From NCBI RefSeq assembly GCF_000332335.1, contig NZ_KB235949.1, forward strand, positions 487,202 through 551,201: DNA of 64,000 bases, given 5' to 3'. Shown here piece after piece: positions 1 to 8,794 of this stretch. This DNA is from Kamptonema formosum PCC 10802 (lineage in GTDB: Bacteria; Cyanobacteriota; Cyanobacteriia; Cyanobacteriales; Oscillatoriaceae). Each line of letters opens with the position of its first letter. Position 1 is the stretch's first letter. The position numbers and the translations under genes were made by a program. The notes under the pieces were generated by a model, which saw only the letters and a list, made by a program, of their open reading frames with translations, ran no database searches and had not been told where the DNA came from.

Positions 1-775
1 CTGCCTCATACAGCGGTTCCGCTTTCTCGTAGCGACCCTGGGAATAGTAGATTTCTGCCAAATTGTTGAGGCTAATGGAGACATCGGGGTGGTCGCCTTG
101 AAACAGGCGCTTTCTCATCGCCAAAGCTTCCTCATACAGCGGTTCCGCTTTCTCGTAGCGCCCCTGGGATTTGTAGAGTGCTGCCAAATTGTTGAGGCTT
201 CTGGCTACATCGGGGTGGTCGCCTTTAAACAGGCGCTTTCTCATCGCCAAAGCTTCCTCATACAGCGGTTCCGCTTTCTCGTAGCGCCCCTGGGAATGGT
301 AGATTAATGCCAAATTATTGAGGCTTATGGCGACATCGGGGTGGTTGCCTCCAAACAGGCGCTTTATCATCGCCAAAGCTTCCTCATACAGCGTTTCCGC
401 TTTCTCGTAGCGCCCCTGGAAATAGTAAAAGTATGCTAAATTGTTTAGGCTATTGCCTACATAGTAGTGGTCGCCTTTAAACAGGCGCTTTCTCATCGCC
501 AAGGCTTCCTCATACAAGGGTTCCGCTTTTTCGTAGCGCCCCTGATATTCGTAGAAAAATGCCAAATTGTTGAGGCTTATGGCTAGATCGGGGTGGTCTC
601 CCCTGTAAAGCGATAAGGCTAACTTTACACCTTGTTCTGCCACAACTACTGCCTCAGCGAATTGGCCCTGGCGATAAAGTTCAAAAGCCTGTTGGTTTAG
701 CAGTTTACATTGCACTTTTGCACCCAGCTCTATAAATTGCGCCCCTAGATTTCGCCACCATTTATTAAATAGCAT
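1..775 (-). CDS. Kinesin-light-chain-type TPR protein, 3' end beyond the window
   Basis: The reading frame enters at the ATG complementary to 773-775, preceded by a strong GAGGAGGG ribosome site, and stays open to the left edge, so only about 258 N-terminal residues are visible. After about 50 residues it becomes near-identical 42-residue TPR units (core LNNLA, then QGRYEKAEPLYEEALAMRKRLF, split here as QGRYEKAEPL and YEEALAMRKRLF), giving a 126-bp DNA periodicity. Such repeats are protein-binding scaffolds. The start overlaps the end of the 59-aa gene by 11 nt, implying translational coupling. In many cyanobacterial TPR proteins of this build the C-terminus is a CHAT protease domain; whether that holds here lies outside the window. 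Confidence 0.9.
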   Translation of the reverse strand, partial: MLFNKWWRNLGAQFIELGAKVQCKLLNQQAFELYRQGQFAEAVVVAEQGVKLALSLYRGDHPDLAISLNNLAFFYEYQGRYEKAEPLYEEALAMRKRLFKGDHYYVGNSLNNLAYFYYFQGRYEKAETLYEEALAMIKRLFGGNHPDVAISLNNLALIYHSQGRYEKAEPLYEEALAMRKRLFKGDHPDVARSLNNLAALYKSQGRYEKAEPLYEEALAMRKRLFQGDHPDVSISLNNLAEIYYSQGRYEKAEPLYEA

Positions 776-944
776 TAAGTTCGCCCTCCTCTATCATATC
801 GGCATTTACCACTTCCATCACCGCCACCAATCCCCGCTCAACCAGGTGCGAATTCGCCCGCCAAATCTCTGGTTGCTCTTCTCTGGGGCAACTCAGCAGT
901 TCTTGAATCAAATTCAGATAGGCTTCAATGCGCTGTTTGTCCAT
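765..944 (-). CDS. 59-aa conserved small protein coupled to the TPR gene
   Basis: ATG complementary to 942-944, stop complementary to 765-767. It begins MDKQRIEAYLNLIQELLSCP and ends EGELNAI; it is acidic and mostly helical by composition. From memory, sequences with the same opening (an Arg/Ala/Tyr-Leu helix, then a LL-CP motif) sit before TPR or CHAT proteins in filamentous cyanobacteria. The stop lies inside the first codons of the TPR gene in another frame, and the TPR ribosome site is within this gene's 3' end. The role is unknown; a partner or adaptor of the TPR protein is inference from coupling. Confidence 0.8.
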   Translation of the reverse strand: MDKQRIEAYLNLIQELLSCPREEQPEIWRANSHLVERGLVAVMEVVNADMIEEGELNAI

Positions 945-976
945 CTCTAAGTTCTCTCCTGCCTTGCGGGCTGCAA

Positions 977-1846
977 TTATGCCGTTACCGTGTATTCCGT
1001 GTAAAGGACTTGACAGTCTGGGCGGCGATTCAGGTACGCCAGCAAGTCGTTCAGGTGGTCTTTCTTCAGTTGCAAAGGGGGCTGAGTCCCTTGTGGCAGC
1101 CAGTCGAGGGGTGGCGATTCCTTGGCGATCAGGGCAACAATCTCCTCCTTACCCGCCATACCGGATATTGTCAGCAATTTGTGCGGCGACTTCTCTTGCG
1201 GCAAAGTTGCCACTCCCGCCGGCAGGTGGGGCTGCGGGGCCAAAAATGAGGGGCACAAGCACCACAAGTTCCCCGACGTTCCTTTTTCCAGCAGCAGCAA
1301 GTAACCGCCACTTTCCAGATTCACCTCAAAGCGAATCTGGCTCCCCAGAGGGACGTATTGTGGGTACTGACTCGGCGTTGTCCACATATCCAGGGTTGGC
1401 CCCCGCTGAACCAGCACCGGCCCCATTTTTTCAGTGGGCGTGGCTTTGTCCTTTAATTGATCCCAGAGTTGGTCGGGAGTGAGTTCCGGTGGCGGTTCGA
1501 CTAGACCTTGCTCCTTCGCCCATTCGGGAAATTTGACCTCGCGCAGCCACCGCTTGGCATTTTTCCAGCGATCTTTAGGGTTCTCGGTAGGCGGACATCC
1601 CGCCGCCTCAAGCTTGTCGCAAATCGCACTCAACTGCTGCCGGAAAATCCGTGAAGCATCTCCGTTTTTGGTTCCTTCTATCAACTTTGTCTCGCATTTA
1701 GTGGCCAACTGTTCGCCGAGGACACCGGCATTACCTTCGAGAAACCGTTTCTCAAATATAAGTAGGTTCTTTCCCGTGAAGCCAAAGCGCGTGGCCATTG
1801 CTTCCAGGAACTGTCCCTCATACTCCTCATAGCTGGGTAAAGTCAT
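977..1846 (-). CDS. DUF4384-domain protein
   Basis: 289 residues, first gene of a three-gene minus-strand operon (32 nt to the 59-aa gene). Residues about 1-90 form a helical N-terminal region that may be an effector-associated adaptor domain (inference). Residues about 165-285 match DUF4384: LGSQIRFEVNLESGGYLLLL, a CPSF-P-P-L core and the closing QVLYTEY strand. DUF4384 is a beta-rich domain common in cyanobacterial caspase, STAND and TPR operons; its biochemical role is not established. No signal peptide or membrane segment is visible. The gene starts just left of a divergent promoter region holding four 10-bp-spaced TCTAC repeats. Confidence 0.8.
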   Translation of the reverse strand: MTLPSYEEYEGQFLEAMATRFGFTGKNLLIFEKRFLEGNAGVLGEQLATKCETKLIEGTKNGDASRIFRQQLSAICDKLEAAGCPPTENPKDRWKNAKRWLREVKFPEWAKEQGLVEPPPELTPDQLWDQLKDKATPTEKMGPVLVQRGPTLDMWTTPSQYPQYVPLGSQIRFEVNLESGGYLLLLEKGTSGNLWCLCPSFLAPQPHLPAGVATLPQEKSPHKLLTISGMAGKEEIVALIAKESPPLDWLPQGTQPPLQLKKDHLNDLLAYLNRRPDCQVLYTEYTVTA

Positions 1847-1908
1847 ACTTTCTCCTTTCGCTTGGCACTTTTACCTTATCATCGCCAACCTGAGTTCGTC
1901 AAGCCCCC

Positions 1909-1945
1909 ATCTACGTTTATCTACATAATTCTACATCAATCTACT
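1909..1945. promoter_or_regulatory. Four TCTAC iterons at 10-bp spacing in a divergent promoter region
   Basis: TCTAC begins at 1910, 1920, 1930 and 1940, each preceded by A or T, so four copies lie on the same DNA face with a 10-bp period. The array lies between the minus-strand DUF4384 operon (start 1846) and the plus-strand 78-aa gene (start 2079). Further TCTACATT motifs, each followed by a TTCG a few bases on, occur at 1983 and 2383, upstream of the 78-aa and G6PD-like genes. A cooperative transcription-factor operator is the natural inference; no regulator is identified. Confidence 0.5.
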
Positions 1946-2078
1946 TTTGGCCTTTGGACGCTCCGACATGTCTCGACTTGGCTCTACATTTTTCGCTTCT
2001 CATATCCAGGAAACTAAGGCAGAGTGGATTTAAGCACGGGGATCAAGCCCCTCTCATTTTAACCCAGGAGAAAAAAAG

Positions 2079-2315
2079 ATGATCGCCCATTTTCAAATTG
2101 CAGCCCTAACCACAGAGGACCGGCTCTCTGCTAAGATTCAGCAAAACCTAGAATTGGCCCCACCGGCAATGCAGCAAGCCTGCGCCAATCCAGAAGTCTG
2201 CCAAATGGTCATAACCGAAATGCGGTTAGGCGAAGTGGATATTTACCACGCCATCTGGCGGGTTTTGCACCGGCACGCCCCAGAATCACTTGCCCCATCG
2301 GTTTGGTTTGGTTGA
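2079..2315 (+). CDS. 78-aa hypothetical protein
   Basis: ATG at 2079 with an AGGAG site nine bases upstream. The product is soluble-looking and helical, with a Pro-Ala-Met-Gln-Gln-Ala-Cys stretch and a conserved-looking AIWRVLHRHAP segment near the C-terminus. I do not recognise the family. It is divergently transcribed from the DUF4384 operon across the iteron array and is followed by a perfect 9-bp hairpin. The good ribosome site and isolated position support a real gene. Confidence 0.6.
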   Translation: MIAHFQIAALTTEDRLSAKIQQNLELAPPAMQQACANPEVCQMVITEMRLGEVDIYHAIWRVLHRHAPESLAPSVWFG

Positions 2316-2330
2316 TTTGGTTTTCAACGT

Positions 2331-2351
2331 AGAGGCGCGATCCGCGCCTCT
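2331..2351. repeat. GC-rich palindrome, possible terminator
   Basis: AGAGGCGCG, a 3-nt loop and CGCGCCTCT form a perfect 9-bp stem 15 bp after the 78-aa gene. There is no T-tract, so it may be an interspersed cyanobacterial palindrome rather than a classical intrinsic terminator. Confidence 0.5.
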
Positions 2352-2467
2352 GAAATCAGCCAGCTTCAGGCTTTTTGTCCGCTCTACATTCTTCGACATA
2401 ATTCGCTTTACAGCCACACTCTCACTGCGCTAGAAACGAGAAGAGTACCGCACAAGCTCAAAAAATC

Positions 2468-3851
2468 ATGGTCAAAAAATTCGTCCTCTATGGAGCCACC
2501 GGCGATCTGAGCGCCCGCCAGATTATGCCTGGATTATATCAGCTCTGGTGCGCCGGTCAACTTCCCCCAGACTTCCAGATTGTAGCCCTGGGGCTTGAGG
2601 AGTGGTCAACAGAGACTTACCGCACCAAAATCCTCGATTCCATGAAAGCCAAAAAAACTGCCCCAGAAAGCAGCGCTCGTGATTGGGACAAATTTGCTCA
2701 GCACATTGTTTACATCCCGTTTAATTTGGAGGCTAATGATGAGTTACCGGCAGTTGCGTGATATAATTGGACAAGAACCGGCAGTTTTTTACATGTCCCT
2801 TCCACCCAAATCATACCCCAGCGCACTCAAAGGGCTGGCAGCAGCCGGATTGCTGGAAAGCCCTAACAATATAGCAGTTGTCGAGAAACCGATCGCCCCG
2901 ACACTGCCAGAAGGGCAAGCCTTGCAGGAACTCCTCCGGCGAACAGGCAAAGAAAATCGGGTAGAATTAGTCGAGCATTTCAATCTCAAAGAAAGTTTCG
3001 CCAATCTGCTTGCATTTCGGCACAACACCCCCTTTGAACCGCTGTTAAGCCGGCGGTTTGTATCCGAAATCCGCATCTGCGCCCTGGAAAAAATCCCCGT
3101 AGGCAAAGAACGGGCTAGTTTTTTCGAGTCTGTGGGTGGATGCCTAAAAGACATGCACAGCCACCTTATCTTGTCAATGCTGCTTCCAATAATCATGGAA
3201 CTGCCGGCATCGCTGGATATTCAAGAAGTGAGAAAGCAAAAGGAGATCGCGGCGCTATCCCTGCGGGTAACAGACGCCCAGAAAGCGGTGTGGGGGCAAT
3301 ACAGCGGGTATCGGGAAGAGTGCGGAAACCCCAATTCCAAGACGCCAACTCTAGCCGCCTTTACCCTGGAGTCCACCTTGCGGCGATGGAAAGGAGTCCC
3401 CCTTAAAATTATCACCGGCAAAGCATTGCCAGACAAGCACACCGGCATCGAAATAGTGTTCAAACAGCGAACGGGCGTGCGGGAATTATTTCCCTCAGCC
3501 ACCCAGCCAGCCCGCTTGGTGTTTCGCCACCACCCCAACGAAGGTATCTGCTTCTATTTTAACGTGAAACAGCCCGGTTCAGGCATAAAACTTGAGCCGG
3601 TGAAGATGGAATTCACCTATCAAAGTGCCTTCCATGAAGTCAACCAACCCGCCTACGTCAAATTGCTGTCGGATATCTTACTTGCAGGAGATAAATCCAG
3701 CTTTTCTGGCGCAGTTGAAGCCATTCAAGCCTTGCGAGTGGCAGAGATTCTGGAAGCGGGGCGGGAGTCTTCTCCAATCAACTACCAGATGGGCACCTTC
3801 CCGGTGCAAGCCAAAGACTGGCTGCCGGTAGAGGCGCGGGGATGGCTGTAG
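2468..3851 (+). pseudogene. Glucose-6-phosphate 1-dehydrogenase-like gene, frameshifted
   Basis: Two overlapping frames together make about 460 residues, close to the roughly 500 of G6PD. The first (2468-2761) holds the NADP-binding GATGDL near its N-terminus; the second (to 3851) holds YMSLPPKSY, VVEKP (EKP motif), VEHF in place of the usual IDHYLGK, FEPLLSRRF and DMHSHL in place of the catalytic-His segment NHLLQ. The shift lies between about 2740 and 2760. The His of the active-site segment is kept but the canonical substrate motif is altered, so this resembles a diverged paralogue rather than the housekeeping zwf. One frameshift could also be a sequencing error. No opcA neighbour is present. 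Confidence 0.75.
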
Positions 3852-3873
3852 CCGGCGATAGCTAATATCTGTA

Positions 3874-3902
3874 GGGTGCGTTCCGCAAATCGTAACGCAC
3901 CC
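3874..3902. repeat. GGGTGCGTT...AACGCACCC inverted repeat
   Basis: A perfect 9-bp stem (3874-3882 with 3894-3902) directly after the G6PD-like gene. This type of GTAGGGTGCGTT palindrome is a common interspersed repeat in cyanobacterial genomes (established knowledge); its function is unknown. Confidence 0.6.
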
Positions 3903-3914
3903 CACTGCTATAAA

Positions 3915-3936
3915 AAAGCCCGCCTAGGCGGGCTTT
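3915..3936 (+). terminator. Intrinsic-terminator-like hairpin
   Basis: AAAGCCCGCC, a TA loop and GGCGGGCTTT form a perfect 10-bp stem preceded by an A-run and followed by GTCT. It lies 63 bp after the G6PD-like gene and could end transcripts from either strand. Confidence 0.6.
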
Positions 3937-4063
3937 GTCTGTCGCAGTATCTAGAGCCCGGATATATGTGCCAAAACGCGACGCTCACCCCCCCACCGGC
4001 TCAAACAACCGTAAACGGTACATTTTCCAAAACAACCTGCGGTAACTCACCGGCACCCAATAC

Positions 4064-6618
4064 TTGCTTAGCACTCTCGTGCCGGTTATCGGTGCGAGTG
4101 GGTTGGGGAAGTCTTCTGTGGTGTTTGCGGGGCTGATTCCTTTGTTGCGCCACTGGGATAGCAGTGAAATGCCGGTGCGGATTGTTTCTTCTTTTCGCCC
4201 GGGAAAAGATCCGTTTGCGGCGCTGGCGGTGGCGCTCGCTGAGTTGGGGCGTTTAATTTCTGACGTCGCACAATTGCCTGATGAACCCCACCCCCCAACC
4301 CCCTCCCCGCAGGCGGGGAGGGGGAGTAAGAGCGGGTTTTCTGGGAGTGGGAAAAGTTTAAATCCAGCAACGCCTGTGGGTGACAGCCGGCAATTTTTGC
4401 CTGAAGTATCGGGAGAAGTTAACCGCCGGCTGGCTGAATTGGAATTGGAGACTGAATTGCGTCACAGCGACAGGGGGCTGCAGGATATTATCGAGGCGCT
4501 GGTTGCCGGTGAAACCCACTCCCCAACTTCCAACACCGCCGGCGGGGAGTGGGGGAAGGTTATAGAAAGGATTGCGCCCGAAACTCGTTGCTGGTTGCAG
4601 ATCAGTTTGAGGAGCTCTACACTCTGACTGAAGATGAGCCGGTGCGGCGGCGCTTTTTGGATAGTTTGCTGAGGGCGGTGAATAGCGCACCCCGATTTAC
4701 CCTGGTCCTCACCCTGCGAGCCGACTTTTTTCCCGCTGCGATCGCTTACTCTCCTTTTGCGGAGGCGCTGAAACAGTGCGAGCTGCAATTCCTCAGCCCG
4801 ATGAGTCGCGAGGAATTGCAGGAAGCGATAGAAAAGCCGGCGGCAAAAATGAAAGTTCGGCTGGAGGAAGAGCTGGCAAAACGCCTGATTGATGCGGTTT
4901 GGGAGCAATCGGGACATTTGCCGCTGCTGGAGTTCGCCCTGACTGAGCTGTGGGAGAGACAGGCGAATCAAACTCTGACGCACACGGCGTATACGGAGAT
5001 TGGCGGGGGGGTGGAGGCGCTGGCGAAGTATGCCGAATCTGTTTATGCGCAGCTGAGCGAGGGTGACAGGAAAAAAGCCGAGAAGGTGTTTATCCAGTTG
5101 GTGCATCCGGGTGCGGGAACCAAAGACACTCGCCGCGTGGTGACTGGCGCTGATTTAAATGAGGAAAACTGGGATTTGGTGAGGCGGTTGGCGGATGCGC
5201 GACTGGTGGTGACGGATCGCAACCAGAAAACCGGCGAAGAGACGGTGGAAATGGTGCATGAGGCGCTGATTGAGCACTGGGGGCGGTTGCGCGAGTGGGT
5301 GGGTGCGAGTCGGGAGTTCCGCACTTGGCAAGATGGGTTGCCACCGGCAATCGCGCAGTGGGAGAGTCGCAACAGAGATAACAGGGCGGTGTTGGGCGGG
5401 ATTGCGCTGGATGTGGCGAAAGATTGGCTGCTGAAGCGCGGCGAGGAATTTAGCGATCACGAGCGGGAGTTTGTGGAGAAGAGTTTGGAGTGGCGGGCTC
5501 AATTGCTCCAACAACAGACAGAACGCCGCCTGGAGCAGGAAAGAAAAGCCCGCCGCGCCGCTGTGAATGCTGTTGGTGTTGGGGTTGTGTCGGCGGCGAT
5601 TGTCACCGCACTGGCTTTGATTGCTAACAATCTGCTGCTGGAAGCTCAGATGCGGGAAAAAGCAGCGAGGGCGGAGGATTTGCTATCTGTAAATCCTGTA
5701 TATGGGCTGGTTCTGGCAATTCAGGCGGCGGGCGAGAACCAGTCAGAATTGAAGCAGGTTCTCAGCCCGGTTCAGTCCACTTTGCTGAGTGCGATTCAAA
5801 CATCCACAGAAGAAAATCTTTTCCAAGGGCATGAGGATTACGTCTACTCAGTCGCCTTTAGCCCGGATGGCCAGTATATCGTCAGTGGCAGTTGGGACAA
5901 AACAGTGCGGTTGTGGAACCTCAAGGGGGAGCCGGTAGGTCGGCCTTTCCGAGGACATCAGGGTACGGTCTACTCAGTCGCCTTTAGCCCGGATGGCCAG
6001 TTTATCGTCAGTGGCCGTTGGGACAAAACAGTGCGATTGTGGAACCGCAAGGGGGAGCCGGTGGGCCAGCCTTTCCAAGGGCATCAGTCTTGGGTCAGCT
6101 CAGTCGCATTTAGCCCGGATGGTCAGTATATCGTCAGTGGCAGTTCGGACAAAACCGTGCGGTTGTGGCGGAGTGGCTGGAAAGCTTGGCTGCAGGTGGG
6201 GTGCGCTCCGAGGGCAGAAATATCGGGTTTTTATGCTTGGCGCTTGTGGATACCGCGCTATCGCATCTACACCTATCCCGATGTCATGGTTATTCAGGGA
6301 GAGCCGGTGTATCACGAAAATCGCAAAGACACAATCACCAATCCCATGCTGATTGTGGAAGTTCTATCAAAATCAACTAAAAACTATGACCGGGGGGACA
6401 AGTTTGAGTTTTACCGCTCAATTCCTGAGTTGCAGGAATATATTATGATAGAGCAATACAGATTTAAGGTTGAGCAGTTTGCTAAAAACTCCGAAGGCAA
6501 ATGGGTGTTGACTGAATATGACTCCGCTGATGCAGTGCTGGCGCTGTCTTCCCTAGACTTCCAAATTCCCTTGCGGGATATCTACGAGCGGGTTAACTTT
6601 GACGAGAGTGAGGAGTAG
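4064..6618 (+). pseudogene. Decayed STAND-WD40 gene fused to an Uma2 C-terminal half
   Basis: The N-terminus is missing; the frame begins just before a degraded Walker A (GASGLGKSS). The segment to about 4580 is one frame; from there the continuation (LLVADQFEELYTL, nSTAND signature) is in another, so a frameshift lies near 4560-4590. A G-rich palindromic repeat is inserted at 4284-4324, adding a Pro-rich peptide. The second frame (689 residues) continues through the ATPase C-lobe, a membrane-like Val/Ala segment, and three WD40 repeats (GHxxxVxSVAFSPDGQxIVSGSxDKTVRLW). At about 6195-6235 it passes from the usual WD40 tail (WKAWLQVGC) into the catalytic half of an Uma2 protein (YPDVMVIQGEP, LIVEVLSKST, FYRSIPEL). 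Truncation, frameshift and recombination together indicate a pseudogene, although the 4549-6618 frame could still be expressed. Confidence 0.8.
4281..4324. repeat. C/G-rich hairpin repeat inserted in a coding frame
   Basis: A 12-bp perfect stem (4299-4310 with 4313-4324, CCCCCTCCCCGC arm) preceded by ATGAACCCCACCCCCCAA. The same unit occurs in reverse orientation at 39564-39606. This copy lies inside the STAND gene and is read in frame as a Pro-rich insertion. Confidence 0.8.
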
Positions 6619-7025
6619 GGGCGCTCTCACCCGAAATCTGGGTGGCACAACTCAGGATGACTTAATAAATCTGGTTTGTTGAAAAAACCAGGTTTATGAA
6701 TGTTACGTTTCTTGTCGCCCACTTACTTCAACTCGGCAGCCCCGACGCTTCTCTCTTGCAGCCACCTTATATGCCGGCACATTTTCCCATGATACTAAGA
6801 TACCGCAAGCCGCCCGCCTCTGTCAACCCCTTCGCCAAAAAAATTTTGAGAATCTCTATCTAGTTCTTTGGCGATCCTTCAGGGGAGCTGCTCACACAAA
6901 ATCCGAACAAACGCTCGCCAAAAGTATATATAGCGGTTCGCACGATGGCCCAGAAACTCGGTTTCTTTAAGAAACCGGGTTTCTCAGCACCTCACTAATA
7001 GGAGAAACGCTATAATAGAGTTGTG
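6619..7025. other. Intergenic region with AGAAACC-type hairpin
   Basis: No coding frame recognised in about 400 bp. It contains a near-perfect hairpin at 6952-6984 (arm AGAAACYCGGTTTCTT), a copy of the interspersed palindrome found at least eight more times in the window, and a TATAAT hexamer at 7011-7016 that could serve as the -10 box of the Uma2 gene, without a clear -35. Confidence 0.6.
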
Positions 7026-7772
7026 ATGCTCGCTGGCCTAAATATGACTGCGATTTTATCCAACCCCGACCAAACCGAAATCTTCTACCCCAGTGCGGAT
7101 GGAGAGCCGGTGGCTGAAACTTATGACCACCTGTATGCAATGATGACAGCCCTAGAAGTCCTGAAACAATACCTAGCGGGGCGTCAGGCGACTGTGCTGG
7201 GCAACCAGTTCCTTTATTACGCCCAGGGCTTCCCAAAAATGCGGGTAGCCCCCGATGTGATGGTGATTTTTGATGTCGCCCCTGGCGGGCGGGACAATTA
7301 CAAAATTTGGGAGGAAGGACAAGTGCCGGCAGTCATTTTTGAAATGACTTCAAAGGGCACTCAAAAGGAAGACCAAAATTTCAAGAAAACCATCTATGAG
7401 CAAATGGGGGTAAAGGAATACTGGCTGTTTGACCCCAGAGGGGAGTGGGTCGAAGAAAAATTGCGCGGCTATCGCCTGCGGGAAGAAGAAGAAATTTACT
7501 TTCCGATTGCAGACAGTCGCAGCACCCTGCTGCAATTGCGTTTAGCAGTGGAGGATAAACTGATTGGCTTTTATCGGGAGGATACCGGCGAGAAATTGCT
7601 GATTCCTACGGAGCTAGCGGAGGCGCTGCGCCAGAAAACTCAGGAACTCTTGCAAGAAATCGAAGCGCGACAGCAAGCGGAAGAACGCGCCGAACAGGAG
7701 CGCCGGCGGCGGGAAGAAATGGAGGCTCTGCTGGCTCGCTATCGGGAAAATTTTGGCGAGTTACCCGAGTGA
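7026..7772 (+). CDS. Uma2 family protein (PD-(D/E)XK nuclease fold)
   Basis: About 248 residues. The Uma2 core occupies residues about 30-165: the substrate-pocket motif VAPDVMVIF, then PAVIFEMTS, where the Asp and the Glu lie at the positions of PD-(D/E)XK nuclease metal ligands, and an EYWLFDPRGEW strand. The C-terminal 60 residues are a charged Gln/Glu/Arg coiled coil (EARQQAEERAEQERRRREEM), typical of longer Uma2 members. The family is greatly expanded in cyanobacteria and its in vivo function is unsettled. A GTG lies at 7023, ATG at 7026 and a second ATG at 7044; no clear ribosome site decides among them. Half of another Uma2 gene is fused to the preceding pseudogene. Confidence 0.85.
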   Translation: MLAGLNMTAILSNPDQTEIFYPSADGEPVAETYDHLYAMMTALEVLKQYLAGRQATVLGNQFLYYAQGFPKMRVAPDVMVIFDVAPGGRDNYKIWEEGQVPAVIFEMTSKGTQKEDQNFKKTIYEQMGVKEYWLFDPRGEWVEEKLRGYRLREEEEIYFPIADSRSTLLQLRLAVEDKLIGFYREDTGEKLLIPTELAEALRQKTQELLQEIEARQQAEERAEQERRRREEMEALLARYRENFGELPE

Positions 7773-7802
7773 AAATGGCTTGGCGTAAGTCCTGAACTCG
7801 CA

Positions 7803-7830
7803 GGACGTAGGACAGGCGTCTCGCCTGTCC
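7803..7830. repeat. GTAGGACAGGCG palindrome
   Basis: GGACAGGCG, TCT and CGCCTGTCC give a 9-bp perfect stem after the Uma2 gene. The same palindrome occurs at 21077-21097, 40510-40530 and 63791-63811, twice inside the CHAT2 coding sequence (about 52918-52973), and in variant form inside the MITE-like elements at 18796 and 38216. Confidence 0.85.
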
Positions 7831-7876
7831 TTTAGAGAAATTATAGTGCTGACAAACTCTCACCGGCACCGCGCCG

Positions 7877-8374
7877 TTAACCGCCGGCACTCTCTGACTT
7901 CTTGTCTTTTAATCTCTCGCGCAGCAAGTACCAAAACACAGCTAAGTTTACCACAAATACGACCAATTTTACCGGGGTGACGCTCCGGAATAGCTCGAAT
8001 ATCTCTGCCGGCAGGCTAATCCCTACCAGCCCCAGCACTAAGAATGTCGCCCAAGCTTTCTGATACCACAAGCCAAGGGCTTCAACAAGAGAAATAGCGG
8101 AATATATGCCGGCGGCTATGCCGCTAAACTCTAAGGTTCTCGGCTTGAGGTTAGAAAGGTTTTCTAGCAAAAATTTAATAATTTGCAGTTTTCCCTCTAA
8201 GGCGTACTCTTCAGCAAAGTCCTGCAAACCCTCATAGTGTTTCACCGCCAGCAAGATAGCAGCGGAGGTGCAAGCCAGCAGGGAGGCGCTGAAAGCCTTG
8301 TAGAAAACTATCGCCATTAAACCGGCTGAGCGCTTTTTTACTTTTCCCACGAAAATTACTGGAGCTGTCCCCAT
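7877..8374 (-). CDS. DUF2127 integral membrane protein
   Basis: 165 residues with about four hydrophobic segments: residues about 20-45, 100-118, 122-142 and 145-163. The spacing and motifs (a charged loop after TM1, SLVEALGLWYQKAWA between TM2 and TM3, and LPAEIFELF) match the DUF2127 family of small predicted membrane proteins of unknown function. The C-terminal tail is short and charged (LKDKKSESAGG). It stands alone on the minus strand, tail-to-tail with the Uma2 gene. Start ATG at 8374; an internal Met at residue 20 is an alternative. Confidence 0.8.
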   Translation of the reverse strand: MGTAPVIFVGKVKKRSAGLMAIVFYKAFSASLLACTSAAILLAVKHYEGLQDFAEEYALEGKLQIIKFLLENLSNLKPRTLEFSGIAAGIYSAISLVEALGLWYQKAWATFLVLGLVGISLPAEIFELFRSVTPVKLVVFVVNLAVFWYLLRERLKDKKSESAGG

Positions 8375-8794
8375 ACCTCAACCAAACTTACATATTATAG
8401 CACAAAAACGAGCCGGTGGCAAAGAATTTGCTGAGCCGGCACCTGGAGGGCTTGCGGCTGAGGGAGCCGGCGGGGTGCCGGTGGTGCTCCTGGGGGGTGC
8501 TGGGGGAGCCGGTTATGGAAGTCGCTGGGGAGAGTGCCTGAACAGTGAAAGCGAGCGTCAAGCCCCCAGCGACCGATTAACAATCATTTTACCAGCCAGT
8601 TGTGAAGTTGCGGTGAAGCCGGTGTGAATTTCCCGCACCGGCAGGCACCGGCACCCCCCAGCACCGAGAGCTGGAAGGAGAGCTGAAAATTTTCACCCAA
8701 CTGCAACAGTCCCGTCACAGGAGCGTCATACGGAGTGTATAAATTAAATAGTGTAGTCTCTTGTAGACAACCCAGACAGGACCAGGTGATACAG
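8375..8794. other. Intergenic region upstream of the HtrA-family protease
   Basis: About 420 bp with no supported gene. It is rich in GCCGG motifs and carries no repeat of the families listed elsewhere. The 5' part probably holds the minus-strand DUF2127 promoter and the 3' part the promoter of the protease. A GTG in frame at 8735 would extend the protease by 20 unlikely residues. Confidence 0.5.
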
